Both the position numbers and the translations under genes were made by a program. DNA of 64,000 nucleotides, from contig NC_079494.1 of NCBI RefSeq assembly GCF_030052815.1, forward strand, positions 36,938,467 through 37,002,466, written 5' to 3'. This document shows positions 21,057 to 32,829 of this stretch, one piece after another. Numbering within the stretch: position 1 is the stretch's first letter; the number at the start of each line of letters is the position of its first letter. Below the pieces are notes generated by a model. The model did not search any database. It was not told the origin of the DNA and worked only from the letters and a program-made list of their open reading frames with translations. The DNA is from Hevea brasiliensis. Its lineage: Eukaryota > Streptophyta > Magnoliopsida > Malpighiales > Euphorbiaceae.

Positions 21057-22218
21057 TTCGCAGTACTGCTAAAACAATACCCTATTGGCATGCCAATCTA
21101 TCCAATCTGACACACGTGTCTAGGCAATACAAGGGCACATAATATCATTAAATATTAATATATTGTGTTTTATGAATTCATTATTTCATGAGAAATTTCA
21201 ATTATAATTCATACATTCATTTGATCATTTATATGATCACAATTCACATCAATTATCCTTTTATACCATTGTACTCAAAATACTTCTCCTTTCTATAATA
21301 ATGAGAACTAATGTCTCATTCATACATTAATATAGTTCATTTATTCATTCATTATGTTATTCATATTGATCAAAATTCTAAACAATGGTTCACCTGTACC
21401 ATTGTATTCAAAACATTTTCCTTTCTCATTTATACATTTAAGAATCTACTTATGTAATTACAAATTTTATATTTCAAGTTGAGTTACTAATATTTTATGA
21501 ATTCCACTTGTGATGGGCATATAAGCCCTAACTATCTATTCACATCAATTAGGTGACTTATTTATCATGTTTCAAGTAATCCATGAAAATTTCATGGATT
21601 TCAAATTTATGCTCTTAATTTCCTTTTAACAGTTTTGACTAAGATGCATAGTCCACATTTGTCATACAATTCTAAGCATTTAAGCTTAGAATTGGTTCTA
21701 GGTCTTCATCTTAGTTTGTTACTCATTTTGATTACTATTCACCTTACTAGTCAACCAAAATGTTGACTTTTTTCATACTTAAGGGATATGTTAATTCTAA
21801 TTACACCAAGATCCCACATTTTGAGTTTTACATTTGCTAGTATTAATTGCCAATTGCAATTTAAAGTCCCCTAGATGCATTTCTAATTTCAAATTTTGAA
21901 TTTCAAGTTTTGGTGTCACTATTCACCTCATTGGTCAACAAAAATATTGAATTTTGGATAGAAAATAGGTGTATTGGTTTTAACACCCCAAACATACCAC
22001 ATTTTGTATTTAAAACTTGTTGGAATTGATTGCCATTACCATTTTTATGCTTAAAACCAAAAGGGCAGAATTTTCAGTTTTTGAAGCCTAACTTTACTGT
22101 TCCATTAAGCCCTGTTGCAGTGGGAATTTGAGGAAATGGTAAACATGAAAGTTGTTCCTTATTTTGTCTAGTTGAATTTCCTTTTTTGAATCACTCCATT
22201 TGGAGTTTTTAGCTCCAG

Positions 22219-23040
22219 ATATGGTCCAAAAACCATAGCTGGCTGGATTGCCAAAACTGCAGAATTACCAAATCTACAGTAACATGAACAGTGACTGTGA
22301 CTGCCATTTGGGTTAGGTTCTGGCCATAATTTGGGGTAGGTTTCTTCATGAAAGTTGTTTGTCTATGTCTTAACTTGTTGCTGTAAAAATTTCAGGTCAA
22401 TTGACCATTTCTACAGTGAGTTATGGCCAAAATAAGTTTACTGTTCACATGCACTGTTCATACTGGTATCTTGGGTTCTGGCAGATTTTGATCCAACTTC
22501 GGTCAGTAATTTGATCAAGTTAAGTTCATAATTTGGTCTAAATTTCTTCATATGAAATGTTCTACTATGCCTTAGGTTTCCATCGGTTCAAGAATAAATC
22601 CGAGTTTTCTAAAGAGAGTTATAGCCATCCAAACATTACTGCTCAAATAAAAATCTGCAGAGTTGCAGGTTTGATAACTCAACTTTGCTCAATAATTTGA
22701 ATGGGTTAATGGCATAATTTGGGGTAATGTTCTTCATGAAAGTTGTTTTTTTATATCTTATCTTGTTGCTGTAAAAATTTCAGGTCAATTTGACCATTCT
22801 ACAGTGAGTTATGGCCAAATGAACAGTTACTGTTCATTTGGTCATTTCTGCAGGTGCTGGTTGCAGGGTATCCGGATTGGGGCCAACTTTTGGTCCACTT
22901 GCTTTGGTCTTTTGGGCATGGTTTCTTCAGCAAAAATGTGCCATTATAAGCCTAGTTTCATGTCCAATTGGCCAAACATCAATTGAACCAACACAGCCCA
23001 AGATATGGCAGTCCAAGTGGACTGAAATTTGATCACCTCT
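22219..23040 (-). repeat. Five modules of about 200 bp in solo LTR E
   Basis: The TTATGG-type anchor (complement of CCATAA) ends at 22224, 22426, 22624, 22814 and 23008, giving spacings of 202, 198, 190 and 194 bp. A, D and H have three modules, so E has gained two. The stretches 22330-22440 and 22720-22830 are close copies. Confidence 0.6.
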
Positions 23041-23720
23041 TTGCACTCATGGGGCAGCCTGCCCATTCCACTTTGCCATGCAATAATTCACTCCTAATTA
23101 TGGTCAACTTACCTAAAATGGTCACTAATTGACCATTAAAATGTTCTCTAACAATTTCCCAAGCTAAATCCAAGTTTCACTCCCAAACCCTAGCTCATTT
23201 TCAAGGATTACACCAATTACCTTAGTTAGCACACCAATTCATCATACATATATATATATACCTTAAACATCATCTTTAGTCCACTCTAAGTCCATCAAAA
23301 ACACTTAATCTTGTTCCTCCCTAGGGCTGCCAAAATTCATTGTATACATACACATAAATTCCATTCATTTAATTCACAAATTCTTGCTTATTTTAGGTCT
23401 CTAATCATGGAAAGAGAAAGATGTATGCATAATAGGCACTAACCTCTTTAATGGCAGAATTTTCCAAGATTAAACTTCACTTTCCTTCACTTTCTAGGCT
23501 GCCAAACACTTCCCCAAGAGGTATGGACAAGTTTTAATGAAAGGTGTCTAGGGTTTAGTAGTGAAAATTCATGGGAAATGGAGGAAATGAAAGAAAATTT
23601 TCATGGAGGGAGGAAGAAGAGAAACTCACGTTTTTGGCTGAAGAGAAGGCAGCTGGTATTTTAATTCCTTTGGCCATGTTTATCTCTTTTATTTGTTAAT
23701 TAATAGGTTGTTTAAATATG

Positions 23721-23758
23721 ATTGGTTAGAACTTTTAAATGACATCATAAAGATGTCA
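23721..23758 (-). promoter_or_regulatory. LTR palindrome plus CCAAT box (solo LTR E)
   Basis: TGACATCATAAAGATGTCA at 23740-23758, 542 bp from the LTR start, with CCAAT (as ATTGG) at 23721-23725. The donor-like GT on the minus strand is at 23443. Confidence 0.5.
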
Positions 23759-24305
23759 TAATGGGCCTTTTTCCTCATTTTCTTTTCCTTTCTTCACTAC
23801 TCATTTTCAATTTAATTTCTAGTAATGTTTATTCATATTTTATGTCATATTAATTATTTACTCAACTGGACAAGTCGGCCAAAAATCACCTCTGAAGGCG
23901 AAATGACCAAAATGCCCTCCGTTTGGCTTAACGGGTCAAAATTGTCTGTACCGATTGAAAAATTTTTCTAAATATTTTCTTGGCATTCTAATGCCATAGG
24001 AACCTCAATGACCCTTCTCTGGAGTCCCAATAATTATTTTATGAATTTTTCCCCGGGTCTAGGGCTCCTCGTTGCGAGAACCGCAACTTCCCTCTAGTTA
24101 CCCATCGCTTGGGCACCAGCTCGTTTAACTTGGTTGTATTTTATTTCTAAAATTTTTCCTAAATTTTTCTTATTAATATTTGAGTTAATTATGGTTTCTG
24201 ACTTTAGTTTAAATATTTTTCCGGACGTTCTAGCTGTCCGGACCGACACCGGTCACCGGAACAGTAGAATGTACGGAGTTGCTACCGGAAGGGTGTTACA
24301 AGATG

Positions 24306-25500
24306 TGGTAGAGTTTGTTTCCAAATGCCTAACTTGTCAGCAAGTAAAGGCAGAGCATCAAGTACCAACTGGGTTATTACATCCACTACCAGTGCCAGAA
24401 TGGAAATGGGAGAGAATAACTATGGATTTTATGATGGGACTTCCAAAGACATAGAAGAGTCATGATACAGTATGGGTCATTATCGACAGACTGACTAAGT
24501 CTGCTCATTTTTTGCTAGTCCGAATGGACTACAGTTTGGACAGATTGGCTAGGTTGTACATCGATGAGATTGTGAGAATTCATGGAGTGCCAGTATCCAT
24601 TGTATCAGACAGAGATCCTAAGTTCACTTCTAGATTCTAGGGTAGTCTTCAGAGAGCCCTAGGAACTAGATTGAACTTCAATACGGCATTCCACCCACAG
24701 ACAGATGGCCAGTCTGAGAGGGTAATTCAGATCTTGGAGGATATGCTACGAGCTTGTGTGATTGAGTTTGAGGGCAGTTGGGATACACACTTACCTTTGA
24801 TTGAGTTTGCTTATAATAACAGCTACCAATCAAGCATTGGGATGCCTTCATATGAAGCTTTATATGGTAGAAAATGTAGAACCACGTTGTGTTGGGATGA
24901 CGTGGGTGAAAGAAAGATGATTGGACCCAAAATTGTTCAGTAAATTGAAGAGAAAATCAGGGTGATCAGAGATCGACTTAAGACTGCATCAGACCGTCAG
25001 AAGTCCTACATTGTTATGAAAAGAAGGGATATTGAGTATGCAGTGGGTGAGAAAGTTTTCCTCAAGGTTTCTCCTTGGAAGAGAATTATGAGATTTGGCA
25101 GAAAGGGGAAACTGAGTCCTCGCTTCATTGGGCCTTATGAGGTTCTGGAAAGAGTGGGTCCTTTGGCATATCGGTTGGCACTACCTCCAGAGTTGGAGAA
25201 GATACATAATGTCTTTGATGTGTCCATGTTGAGAAGGTATCTATCAGACCCATCTCATGTACTACCAGTAGAAGAAATTGAATTGAATCCAGACCTCACA
25301 TATGACGAAGAACCCATAAAGATTCTGGCTTATAAGGTTAAACAGCTACGGAACAAGCAGATACCATTGGTAAAAGTGCTGTGCAACCATCGTTCGAGCC
25401 AAGAAGCTACTTGGGAATGAGAGGAGGACATGAGGAGATAGCACCCACAGCTGTTCAGAGATTGATACCAGGTAAAATTTCGAGATGAAATTTATTTTAA
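24306..25500 (+). pseudogene. pol: Element B integrase core, GPY module and chromodomain
   Basis: Resumes after E with [14 protein letters not shown] (zinc-finger Cys pair). Then come MDFMMGLP, SDRDPKF, the [14 protein letters not shown] motif (24690-24730, no intron), KLSPRFIGPYEVLERVGP (about 25110-25160) and a chromodomain (VKQLRNKQIPLVKVL to EATWE, 25338-25418). Open parts are 24671-24943 and 24962-25420. Stops include TAG near 24451, TAG for TGG near 24638, TAA near 24941 and TGA at 25418-25420. Integrase would insert the cDNA; this copy is dead. Confidence 0.85.
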
Positions 25501-25512
25501 GAGGGGGAGAAT
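25501..25512 (+). other. Polypurine tract of element B
   Basis: GAGGGGGAGAAT immediately precedes the LTR start TGCAACACCC. Confidence 0.8.
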
Positions 25513-27483
25513 TGCAACACCCTTATTTGTATAGCCCGGTATATTTCACTGTTCCGGTGACCAGTGTCGGTCCGGACAATTAAGGAGATTAGAACCACAC
25601 TTAAGACAACTAGAGAAGCCATAAACACAAATAATTAGTAATGTTCAATTAGTTAAGTATAAATAAGAAAAACAGAATATAAGAAGTTAAGCAGAGAGAG
25701 TCACAATGATGGGTGACCTTCTCGGGAAGGATCAAGTCGTTTTAAACTCAAATTTCGAACTGTAAAATGTGACGCTGCGGTCCTTAGGACCCTTATGAAC
25801 ACAGTGGAAAAGAGAAAATCATGAAAAAGAACTGTTAAGCCAGTCAAAAAATTAGGTCAGGGAGCTGGAAGAAATATTAGATTATTTGCAAACCGGGATG
25901 AATCGGTGAGGGGCAATTTGGTCAATTGACGCCGAGAGCTGACTCCTGACCTAACTGTCAAATAAAATCGAAGAAAAGAAAATTTTGGAGTCAAGAATTA
26001 AATTAAAGAACTAATACAAAAATAAATAAATAAAAAGAAAGAAAAAGGTATAGCGAGATGACATCATGCATGATGCCATAAGTATTTTAATTAAAATTTT
26101 ATTTAATTGGAATTTATGGTCTTCCATAAGATAAAAAGAAAAGAAAAGAAAAAAAAAAACAAAAAAGCTCTCCTTCTTCCATTGTTGCCACCTCACCCTT
26201 TCCCTCTCATCTCCATGAATGGCCCTCCATTAAAGCTTGCACTCAAGCTTAAATTTCTTCACTCAACCTTAATAACTCCTATAAAAACCTTACTAGAGCT
26301 TGTTATCTCAACTTAAGAAGAAGATTGAAAGAAGAAAGAAGAACAAAAGATAGAGATTTGAAGTTCTAAGAAAGGTTAGTATGCTAACTTTCAATTTTCT
26401 ACTTTAAATGCATATTTAGTTACTTAAATGAACTTAGAAACTAATGAAATGAAATAAAATTGTGTGGGGAGGACCAAACTGAAATTTTGGCCAGCTTGAA
26501 GGGGAGTATGATTTGCATGGTTTGATGGATTTGAATGAGTTTATGGACCTTCATTAGTTGAATGATTATAGTTGAGAGCTTTGAAATTAGTTAAATGCAA
26601 TGAATTAATGTGGTTAGGGTTTGAGACCTAGGGTTTTGAGGCAAAAATTTGGAGAAATTGATAAATTATATGTTTGACCTATTGTGAAGTGAAAAATGGT
26701 CATTTGTGACCAAATGAGTTGTGTTGGAATGGTTGGATTTAAAGCTAAATTCGGAGGGAGTGTGGTCATGCTACTGGCAGCATGACCAAGTCAACTTTGA
26801 GGGACCAAAACTGAAATTTTACAAGTCCAATTGGTATGGGGCCAATTGGGGATGAAAATAGACACTAAATGACACAATTTTAATTTAGGAACCATGACCA
26901 AAAAGTGACCAAAACCTAGTGAACAAATTGACTCAATTCGAAAAATCTTAGTCTGTCCCTGTACAAACTGACCAAATGAACAGTGTTTGTTCATTTGGCC
27001 ATAACTTGAGCTAGGCAGGTCCAAATGACCTGAAATTTTACCAGTGGTTAGATGAGATATAGACCTAAAACTTTCATGAAGAACACAAACCCAAATTATG
27101 CCATTAACCAAGTCGTTTGGCCACCCAAAGTTGGTGACCCAAAATTGCTAGAACCAAAAATTGCCCAGAATTCTGGGTTGAGTCCAATCTGGCAGCCATG
27201 GTTCAAATGGCCATAAATTGAGCTACAAAACTCTAATTGGAGTGATTAAAAAATGAGAATAAACTTAAGACAATAGGGAACATTTTCTATGAAGAAAGGT
27301 TTGCCAAATTCTAACAGTAGAATGACCAATAGAACAGTGCAACTAGGGACACCAAAACTGAAAATTTGACAATTTTGCCTAAAGGACTTAAGCTTTAAGA
27401 AAATGACCAAAACCAACAAATTTAATGACCAAAATGTGGTATGTGGGTGAAGTTGGAGTTCCCATACCTATTAAGCCTTAAAA
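25513..27483 (+). repeat. 3' LTR of element B, left part
   Basis: Starts TGCAACACCC. Internal marks are a TGACATCATGCATGATG palindrome (26059), a donor-like AG|GTTAGT (GT at 26375), the dyad CCAAATGAACA/TGTTCATTTGG (about 26973) and modules near 26998 and 27210. Element C interrupts it at 27483; the target copy TAAAA is at 27479-27483. Confidence 0.9.
26059..26078 (+). promoter_or_regulatory. LTR palindrome (element B)
   Basis: TGACATCATGCATGATGCCA, 546 bp from the LTR start; one base departs from a perfect palindrome. The B-type families carry a GC centre absent from the D type. Confidence 0.45.
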
Positions 27484-29880
27484 TGTAACACCCCTATGTT
27501 CGGTAGTGCGTTCTACTGTTTTAGTGACTAGTGTTGTCCGGACAGCTAGGATGCCTAGAACTACACTTCAATATGAGTGAGGAGACATAAAATAATGAAA
27601 TACAAAAAAAGAAAATACAATAAAAACAAAGGAAAAATAATAGCAAGGAAATGTAACCAAGTTAAGCGAGTCGAGAACCCTAGCGATGGGTGACCGCATC
27701 GGAAAGTCACGGGGTGGACCGTTGACTAGCCCTGGACCGCAGGGAACCCTGGAAATTATTTTTAAGACTTAAATAGACACCTATTGAAGTATAAATACCA
27801 TTAGAAATATCAAAGAAAAATTAATTAATTAGTACAAAGAAAAGTGAGAAATCGAAAAACAGACAAAACCCAGTGTTACCGAAAAATTGGGAATGCAACC
27901 CGAACAGGGGCATTGTGGGCATTTGACATCCCGAGTTGTCTTTTGACCTAAATGTCCATTGAAAATACATGATATTATATTTGAAAAATGTCATGAAAAA
28001 TTTAATTAGTGGTACCTAATGTAAATAGCAAAAATGGGATTCAAATTAAGTAATTAACACATTTAAACATATAATATCATTATTTATGGTGAGTGGAGCA
28101 CTATGGGGTTAAACAACCATTAAATGGGCAGGTGTAAATCCACTAACAAATCTGTAAACTCATCTTCAACCTTCATTCCCTTCCATTGCCGAAGTGAAGA
28201 TTTCTCCCAAAGAAACTCCATGGCCGCACCATGTATGGAGCTCAAGTTCTCCATGATCAAGCCTTGATTTCTTGCAAGTGTCTTCATGAAAAATGATCCT
28301 CACACTATGGGCAGTAGATAGGCAGCAAGAAATGAAAGTTTTTGTGGAGTTTTGATGAATTTCCAAAGTGGTAAGTTTGAGTTTTTGATTATTGTTTTAT
28401 TAAAGTTTGTAAGGATGTTATGGGTACTTGATTTATGGAGAAATTTTTGAGGTTTGATGTTTAAAGGGGATGTGTACTTTTGGCAGCCATGGAAATACTT
28501 TGAGGACAGCTTATTCTTGCTTCTAAATGGTAGATTAAAGGATTGATTAAATGTATATGTGTGTAGGAAATTATTTGGGTGATGTATACTTAGTATATGT
28601 GAATGTGTATTTGAATTTGGAAGCTTGGAAATTAATGGAATGTATTGCATGAATCGGCAGCCTGGTTTGGTGAACCATAAGGATGTTATTTCATGTTTGG
28701 ATTATGGAATATTAATGTTGAATTGTGATAGTTGTTAGGGCTGCTTGGGTATATGTGTGATGGTGTGAGGTTGGGCATGTAAATGAGCATGAATAGGTGA
28801 TTAAATTGTTATAATTGAGTTTGACAAATTCTGCACTTTATGGTGTATGTTGAATGTGATTATAATCTGCCAAAATGATCAACAATATGTGGTAAAATAT
28901 GTTTAGGTTATGGTACAAACCAGAATAGGCATGAATGTGAAGTTTGGTAAGTGTTAAAGGTGACCTTGATGAGTATGAACAAAATACAATAGGGCAGTTT
29001 GTGTTTTGGGCTTAGAACCTTAAGTGTATAGCTCCAATTGGTATGAGACCAATTGGAAGTGAAACTAGGCACAAAATGTGCCAACTTTCATGAAGGAATC
29101 TTGCCAAAATTCTGCTTGCAAGGTAGCTTGAAAAATGACCAAATCCGGATTAAGTGCAAATAACGCCTGAAAATTTACCATTTGCGCAGCAGTCAGTGTT
29201 TAGGCCATAACTCACTCAAAACAGGTCCAATTGACCTGAAATTTTGACCATGAATAGTTAAGACCCATATCTACAAGTCTTATGAAGACACCAATGCCCA
29301 GAAATGACCATAAGCAAGTCAAACAGATTGTACAAGTTCGGGTCCAAAAACTGGCCGAACCTAAAATGACCTAAAATGACCTAATGTGACCAATTGTGAT
29401 GCATTTTGACCAGCAATAGTAAAATGACCATAACTTGGTCTACATAATTCAGAATGACCTGAAATTTTGCCTCGCATGCAATAAGACATAGATCTACAAG
29501 TTTGTAGTTTCGACCAAAACTCGAAAACCGAGGGAACTAAGTCGTCCGGCTAGGTCAAACTAGTATCCCGGAATCCAGCAAATTGCAAGAAAATGCAAGA
29601 TACATGGAAATGAATTTGGTAACATGTACCAACCCTAAAAGACTATTGAATGTGACATATTAGTAACATTAAAACCTAATTTACCTAGAATGCATCGAGG
29701 GTTGACATATTAGGTTGACTAAGCAAATAATAGAATTCAGTGAATTAATTATCAAGCATTATCGTTAGAGACAGTTTAAATGAGTACTGAAACACCTCAA
29801 ATTGTGTTTCTCAGTTAGCAAAGACTCAGGGAAAGGGAAGGAAACACTAAGTCAAGGCCAGGAGACAGTTATCAGAGGTT

Positions 29881-30270
29881 TGTGCACAATAGTTATTTCT
29901 TTTGAATTTTTCAATTAAAATAAATTATAATTATTTGTATGTTATTATTTTAAATTGTGTTTGTGCACAATAGTTATTTCTTTTGAATTTTTCAATTAAA
30001 ATAAATTATAATTATTTGTATGTTATTATTTTAAATTGTGTTTGTGCATAATAATTATTTCTTTTAAATTTTTTAATTGAAATAAATTATGATTATTGAA
30101 AAATAAATTATGATTATTTGTATGTTATTGTTTTAAATTGTATTTGTGCACAATAGTTATTTCTTTTGAATTTTTCAATTGAAATAAATTATGATTAATT
30201 GTATGTTAGCATAATAATTTTGATTTCTTATTTTCTACTTAAAATTTTATTTGAACATTATAGTTTTAAA
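29881..30270 (+). repeat. 81-bp tandem repeat in C LTR
   Basis: The anchor TGTGCA recurs at 29881, 29962 and 30043 (exactly 81 bp apart), then at 30145 (102 bp, with an internal 21-bp duplication) and once more near 30270 in decayed form. Very A+T-rich. Confidence 0.85.
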
Positions 30271-30746
30271 TTGTGTCTGTGCATAATACTTTTATATTCA
30301 CTGCTTTTACCAAGAAATTTATTTGGAGAAATGAGTTATGAATAATTTTTTATTGTTTTGGCTTTGAGAATCTTATTTGGAAATTATTGTGTTGCCTACT
30401 TTGCAAATCGAAATTTTGAGATAAAATATGATTTGTATGAAATATTTAAATATTGTGATTTGGAATTGTTTTGATTCACACTTGGCATGACACTATTACT
30501 ATGTTCCTCCTCCATTTATGGGGTAAGTGTGATATATTCCTCCCCCTTTGACTTATCAGTCTGGGGTGAGTGTGATTATGTTCCTCCCTCTTTGACTTCC
30601 CAGTCTGAGGTGAGTGTGGATGAGTACTCATTATTCAGCTAGGTTCCGCCCTTATTGATTTCGATTATTGGGGTGAGTGTGTCTTGTCGTGGTGTACAAC
30701 ACGGCATGTGCGAAAAAAATTGTGTCATGGACTAAATTATGATATT

Positions 30747-30934
30747 GATTGGCAACACTATATTATTCAGTTATTTGATCAAATGGTGTTATTGATTGGC
30801 AAAACTGTATTATTCAGTTATTTGATCAAATTGTGTTATGGATTGGCAAGACCGTGTTATTCAGTTATTTGATCAAATTGTGTTATTGATTGGCAAAGCG
30901 TATTTACTCGATTATTTGATCAAATTTATGTTAT
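30747..30934 (+). repeat. 47-bp tandem repeat in C LTR
   Basis: GATTGGCAA recurs at 30747, 30794, 30841 and 30888, exactly 47 bp apart, each followed by TTATTCAGTTATTTGATC or a close variant. The array accounts for the open frame over this stretch, which is not a gene. Confidence 0.88.
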
Positions 30935-31034
30935 ATAAACTTTGTAAATTGTGAAATGGAATTGTGAACTATTTGATTTGTGAATTGTCAATAAAAGATT
31001 TATGTATCGCATTTCAAATTGTTATTGTGCACCA

Positions 31035-31075
31035 CTGAGTAAATTTTACTCAGCGATAGCTTTTCATTGCTGTCG
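31035..31075 (+). other. Tandem LTR hairpins (C 5' LTR)
   Basis: Stem 1 CTGAGTAA/TTACTCAG (31035-31053). Stem 2 CGATAGC/GCTGTCG with an 8-nt loop and one G-T pair (31054-31075). Both arms differ from the D family, yet pairing is kept; 602 bp from the LTR end. Confidence 0.62.
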
Positions 31076-31683
31076 CAGGTAGACAGACTGACAAGGCAGC
31101 TGACTAGGCTACTAGTACTACATTGAGAGATCATCGGGTATATTGAGTATACCACATTTTGCATTTTGTACTGTAATGTATGTTCACTGCATGTATATAT
31201 TGTTCTTGATTTTGAGCAGTTGTAAATTAAAATTGTACATTGAAGTTGTAAAATAAATTATGAGTTATTTTGGCTTGTCAAAAAATTGTACTGTATTTCT
31301 TTTATCTCAGTCTTTGAAAAATTATTGTGGATTCGAGTTGAAAAACTTATTGTGTTGAATTATGTTGGAGTTTGAGATTGAGAAAAATATTGAAGTGCTT
31401 TTTACGAGTTTTACAAGAACTGTTTTGTTCAAAATACAGATGGCACTCTGCCAAAATTTTTACAGAAATCCCTAATAGTCCAAATGTGTTAGTTGTTTCA
31501 CTTCACTTCAAAAAGGTTTTTAACACCTGTAAATAGTGCTCACCACTGTAAAAAGAAGTAAGAAAAGTTTTAAAATCCCTTGTAGTGTATTTAATGGGTT
31601 ATCAGTAGACGAAGTTGGTAATTCATTAGGTATACTACGGGATCATGTTATACCTTACAGAGGGGTAGGGTGTGACATGTTTT

Positions 31684-31697
31684 AGTTATATCAGAGC
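31684..31697 (+). other. Decayed primer binding site of element C
   Basis: TTATATCAGAGC-like sequence a few bases after the LTR end, against TGGTATCAGAGC in D and H. Position and 10 of 12 bases fit an initiator-Met primer site. Confidence 0.6.
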
Positions 31698-31870
31698 TAG
31701 TTTTTTTTTAAATTCTATTTTCACATGTTATTTGAATATTCTTTCTTCATAGTACAACTGCTCAATATCATTGTTTGATACATACAGTACATTACATTAT
31801 AAATATGCGCTAACGGGAGGAAATCTCCTTATGTTATTTGTTCAGGAGGTTTAAGATCCTCGCATTGACT

Positions 31871-32829
31871 ATGGAAGAGGGTGATCATTCAGTCGATCAA
31901 TCTATAGAGGCTGAGGTGCAAGGGGATGCCCCAGCCCTACACAATGTCAGTGGTTTAGCAGTACCAGCCCCTGCAGTACCATAGTTCCCTGCTCAGTTCA
32001 CTCAGCAGATGGCTGCAATGTTCTAACAAATGGCTGGTAATGTGCCTACTCAAGTCCCAATACAGACACCAGTGGTACAACCACAATCTTCTGCTAAACA
32101 GTATGACAAATTGATGAAATGTGAGGCTACAGAGTTCAAGGGGACAGTAGATCCTCTAGAGGCAGAACAATGGTTAGAGAGGATGGATAGGGTATTCAAG
32201 AAACTGCATTGCACGGAGGAGCTCAGATTTGAATACTCAGTATCTTTGCTACAGGGGGATGCTTATGACTAGTGGAAAACTATTCCCCATAGTCTGGTAG
32301 AACCTGCAGTGCTAACATGGAATGACTTTCTCAGGGAATTCAGATAAAAATATGTCCCTGATGCTTATGTAGACCAGAAGCTGCAAGAGTTCCTAAGTTT
32401 GAAATAGGGGAGTAGATCAGTGGCTGAATATGAAAGGGAATTTTCCCATCTAAGCCATTATGCAGTAAGTCTACTTTCTACCAGTAGGGAGAGATGTAAG
32501 AGGTTTGAAATCGGCTTGAAGCCTAGTATCAGATTACAAGTGGTCGGATTCAAACATAACAACTTCGCTGAACTTATTTCTCGAGCACTAGAATTAGAAA
32601 GAATTGAATATGAAGCGGCCCCTGAGAAAAAGAAATGAGAGAAGACAGAAAAAGAGGGAAAGTCAGTAGAACAGAGTTCTAGTGGTCCTATTGGAAAGAG
32701 GAAAAACTTTGGGAGATACAACAGAGGCAGTAAGAAGTCCGGTAGAGATAGATCTTCTGGCCAGAAACCACCTCGATCTGATCAGCAAACTCAACAGAAA
32801 CCCAGAAATGCGTTGTTTACAGAAATCCC
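31871..32829 (+). pseudogene. gag: Element C gag, broken and cut by a deletion
   Basis: ATG at 31871 opens MEEGDHSVDQSIEAEVQG, also seen in F. Then come QMAAMF, a Pro/Gln linker, FKGTVDPLEAEQWLERMDRVF and YSVSLLQGDAYD of the retrotransposon gag domain, SVAEYEREFSHLSHY, RCKRFEIGLKPSIRLQVVGF and a basic tail. Open segments are 32030-32272 and 32420-32638. Stops include TAG at 31982 and near 32270 (TGG to TAG), TAA near 32346 and TAG near 32406. The frame ends at a deletion junction near 32816-32830, before the zinc knuckle. Confidence 0.82.

Larger units (their letters stand above)
19731..24300 (-). repeat. Element E: inverted solo LTR (4570 bp) with perfect target duplication
   Basis: Read on the minus strand it starts TGTAACACCCTTCCGG (from 24300) and ends in GGGTGTTACA (at 19731). 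It is flanked by AGATG at 19726-19730 and 24301-24305 and has no internal region, so it is a solo LTR left by LTR-LTR recombination. Its start matches the D family, but it is about 1.4 kb longer, with five modules instead of three, a 20-bp tandem array and extra A+T-rich sequence. The 3' end is more divergent from D. Confidence 0.9.
27484..31677 (+). repeat. 5' LTR of element C (4194 bp)
   Basis: Starts TGTAACACCCC, ends GGGTGTGACA. Relatives are F and J. It is longer than the other LTRs partly because of an 81-bp array (29881-30270) and a 47-bp array (30747-30934). Between these, 30495-30690 has repeated CCTCC and GGTGAGTGTG motifs. No clear TGACATCA palindrome was seen in this copy. Confidence 0.88.
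28371..31845 (+). other. Predicted leader intron of element C
   Basis: Donor GTG|GTAAGTTT at 28370/28371, 887 bp from the LTR start. Acceptor is a T-rich run ending TTGTTCAG at 31845, 25 bp before the gag ATG (31871). Element F has the same TTGTTCAG|GAGG acceptor on the minus strand. The primer site would be removed. Inferred only. Confidence 0.45.

Noticed and set aside
26011..26316. Open frames on both strands near 26000-26300
   Set aside because: Low-complexity A-rich and CT-rich LTR leader sequence; no domain and no conservation in G or K as a frame.
30684..30872. 62-codon open frame in the C LTR
   Set aside because: It is produced by the 47-bp tandem repeat.
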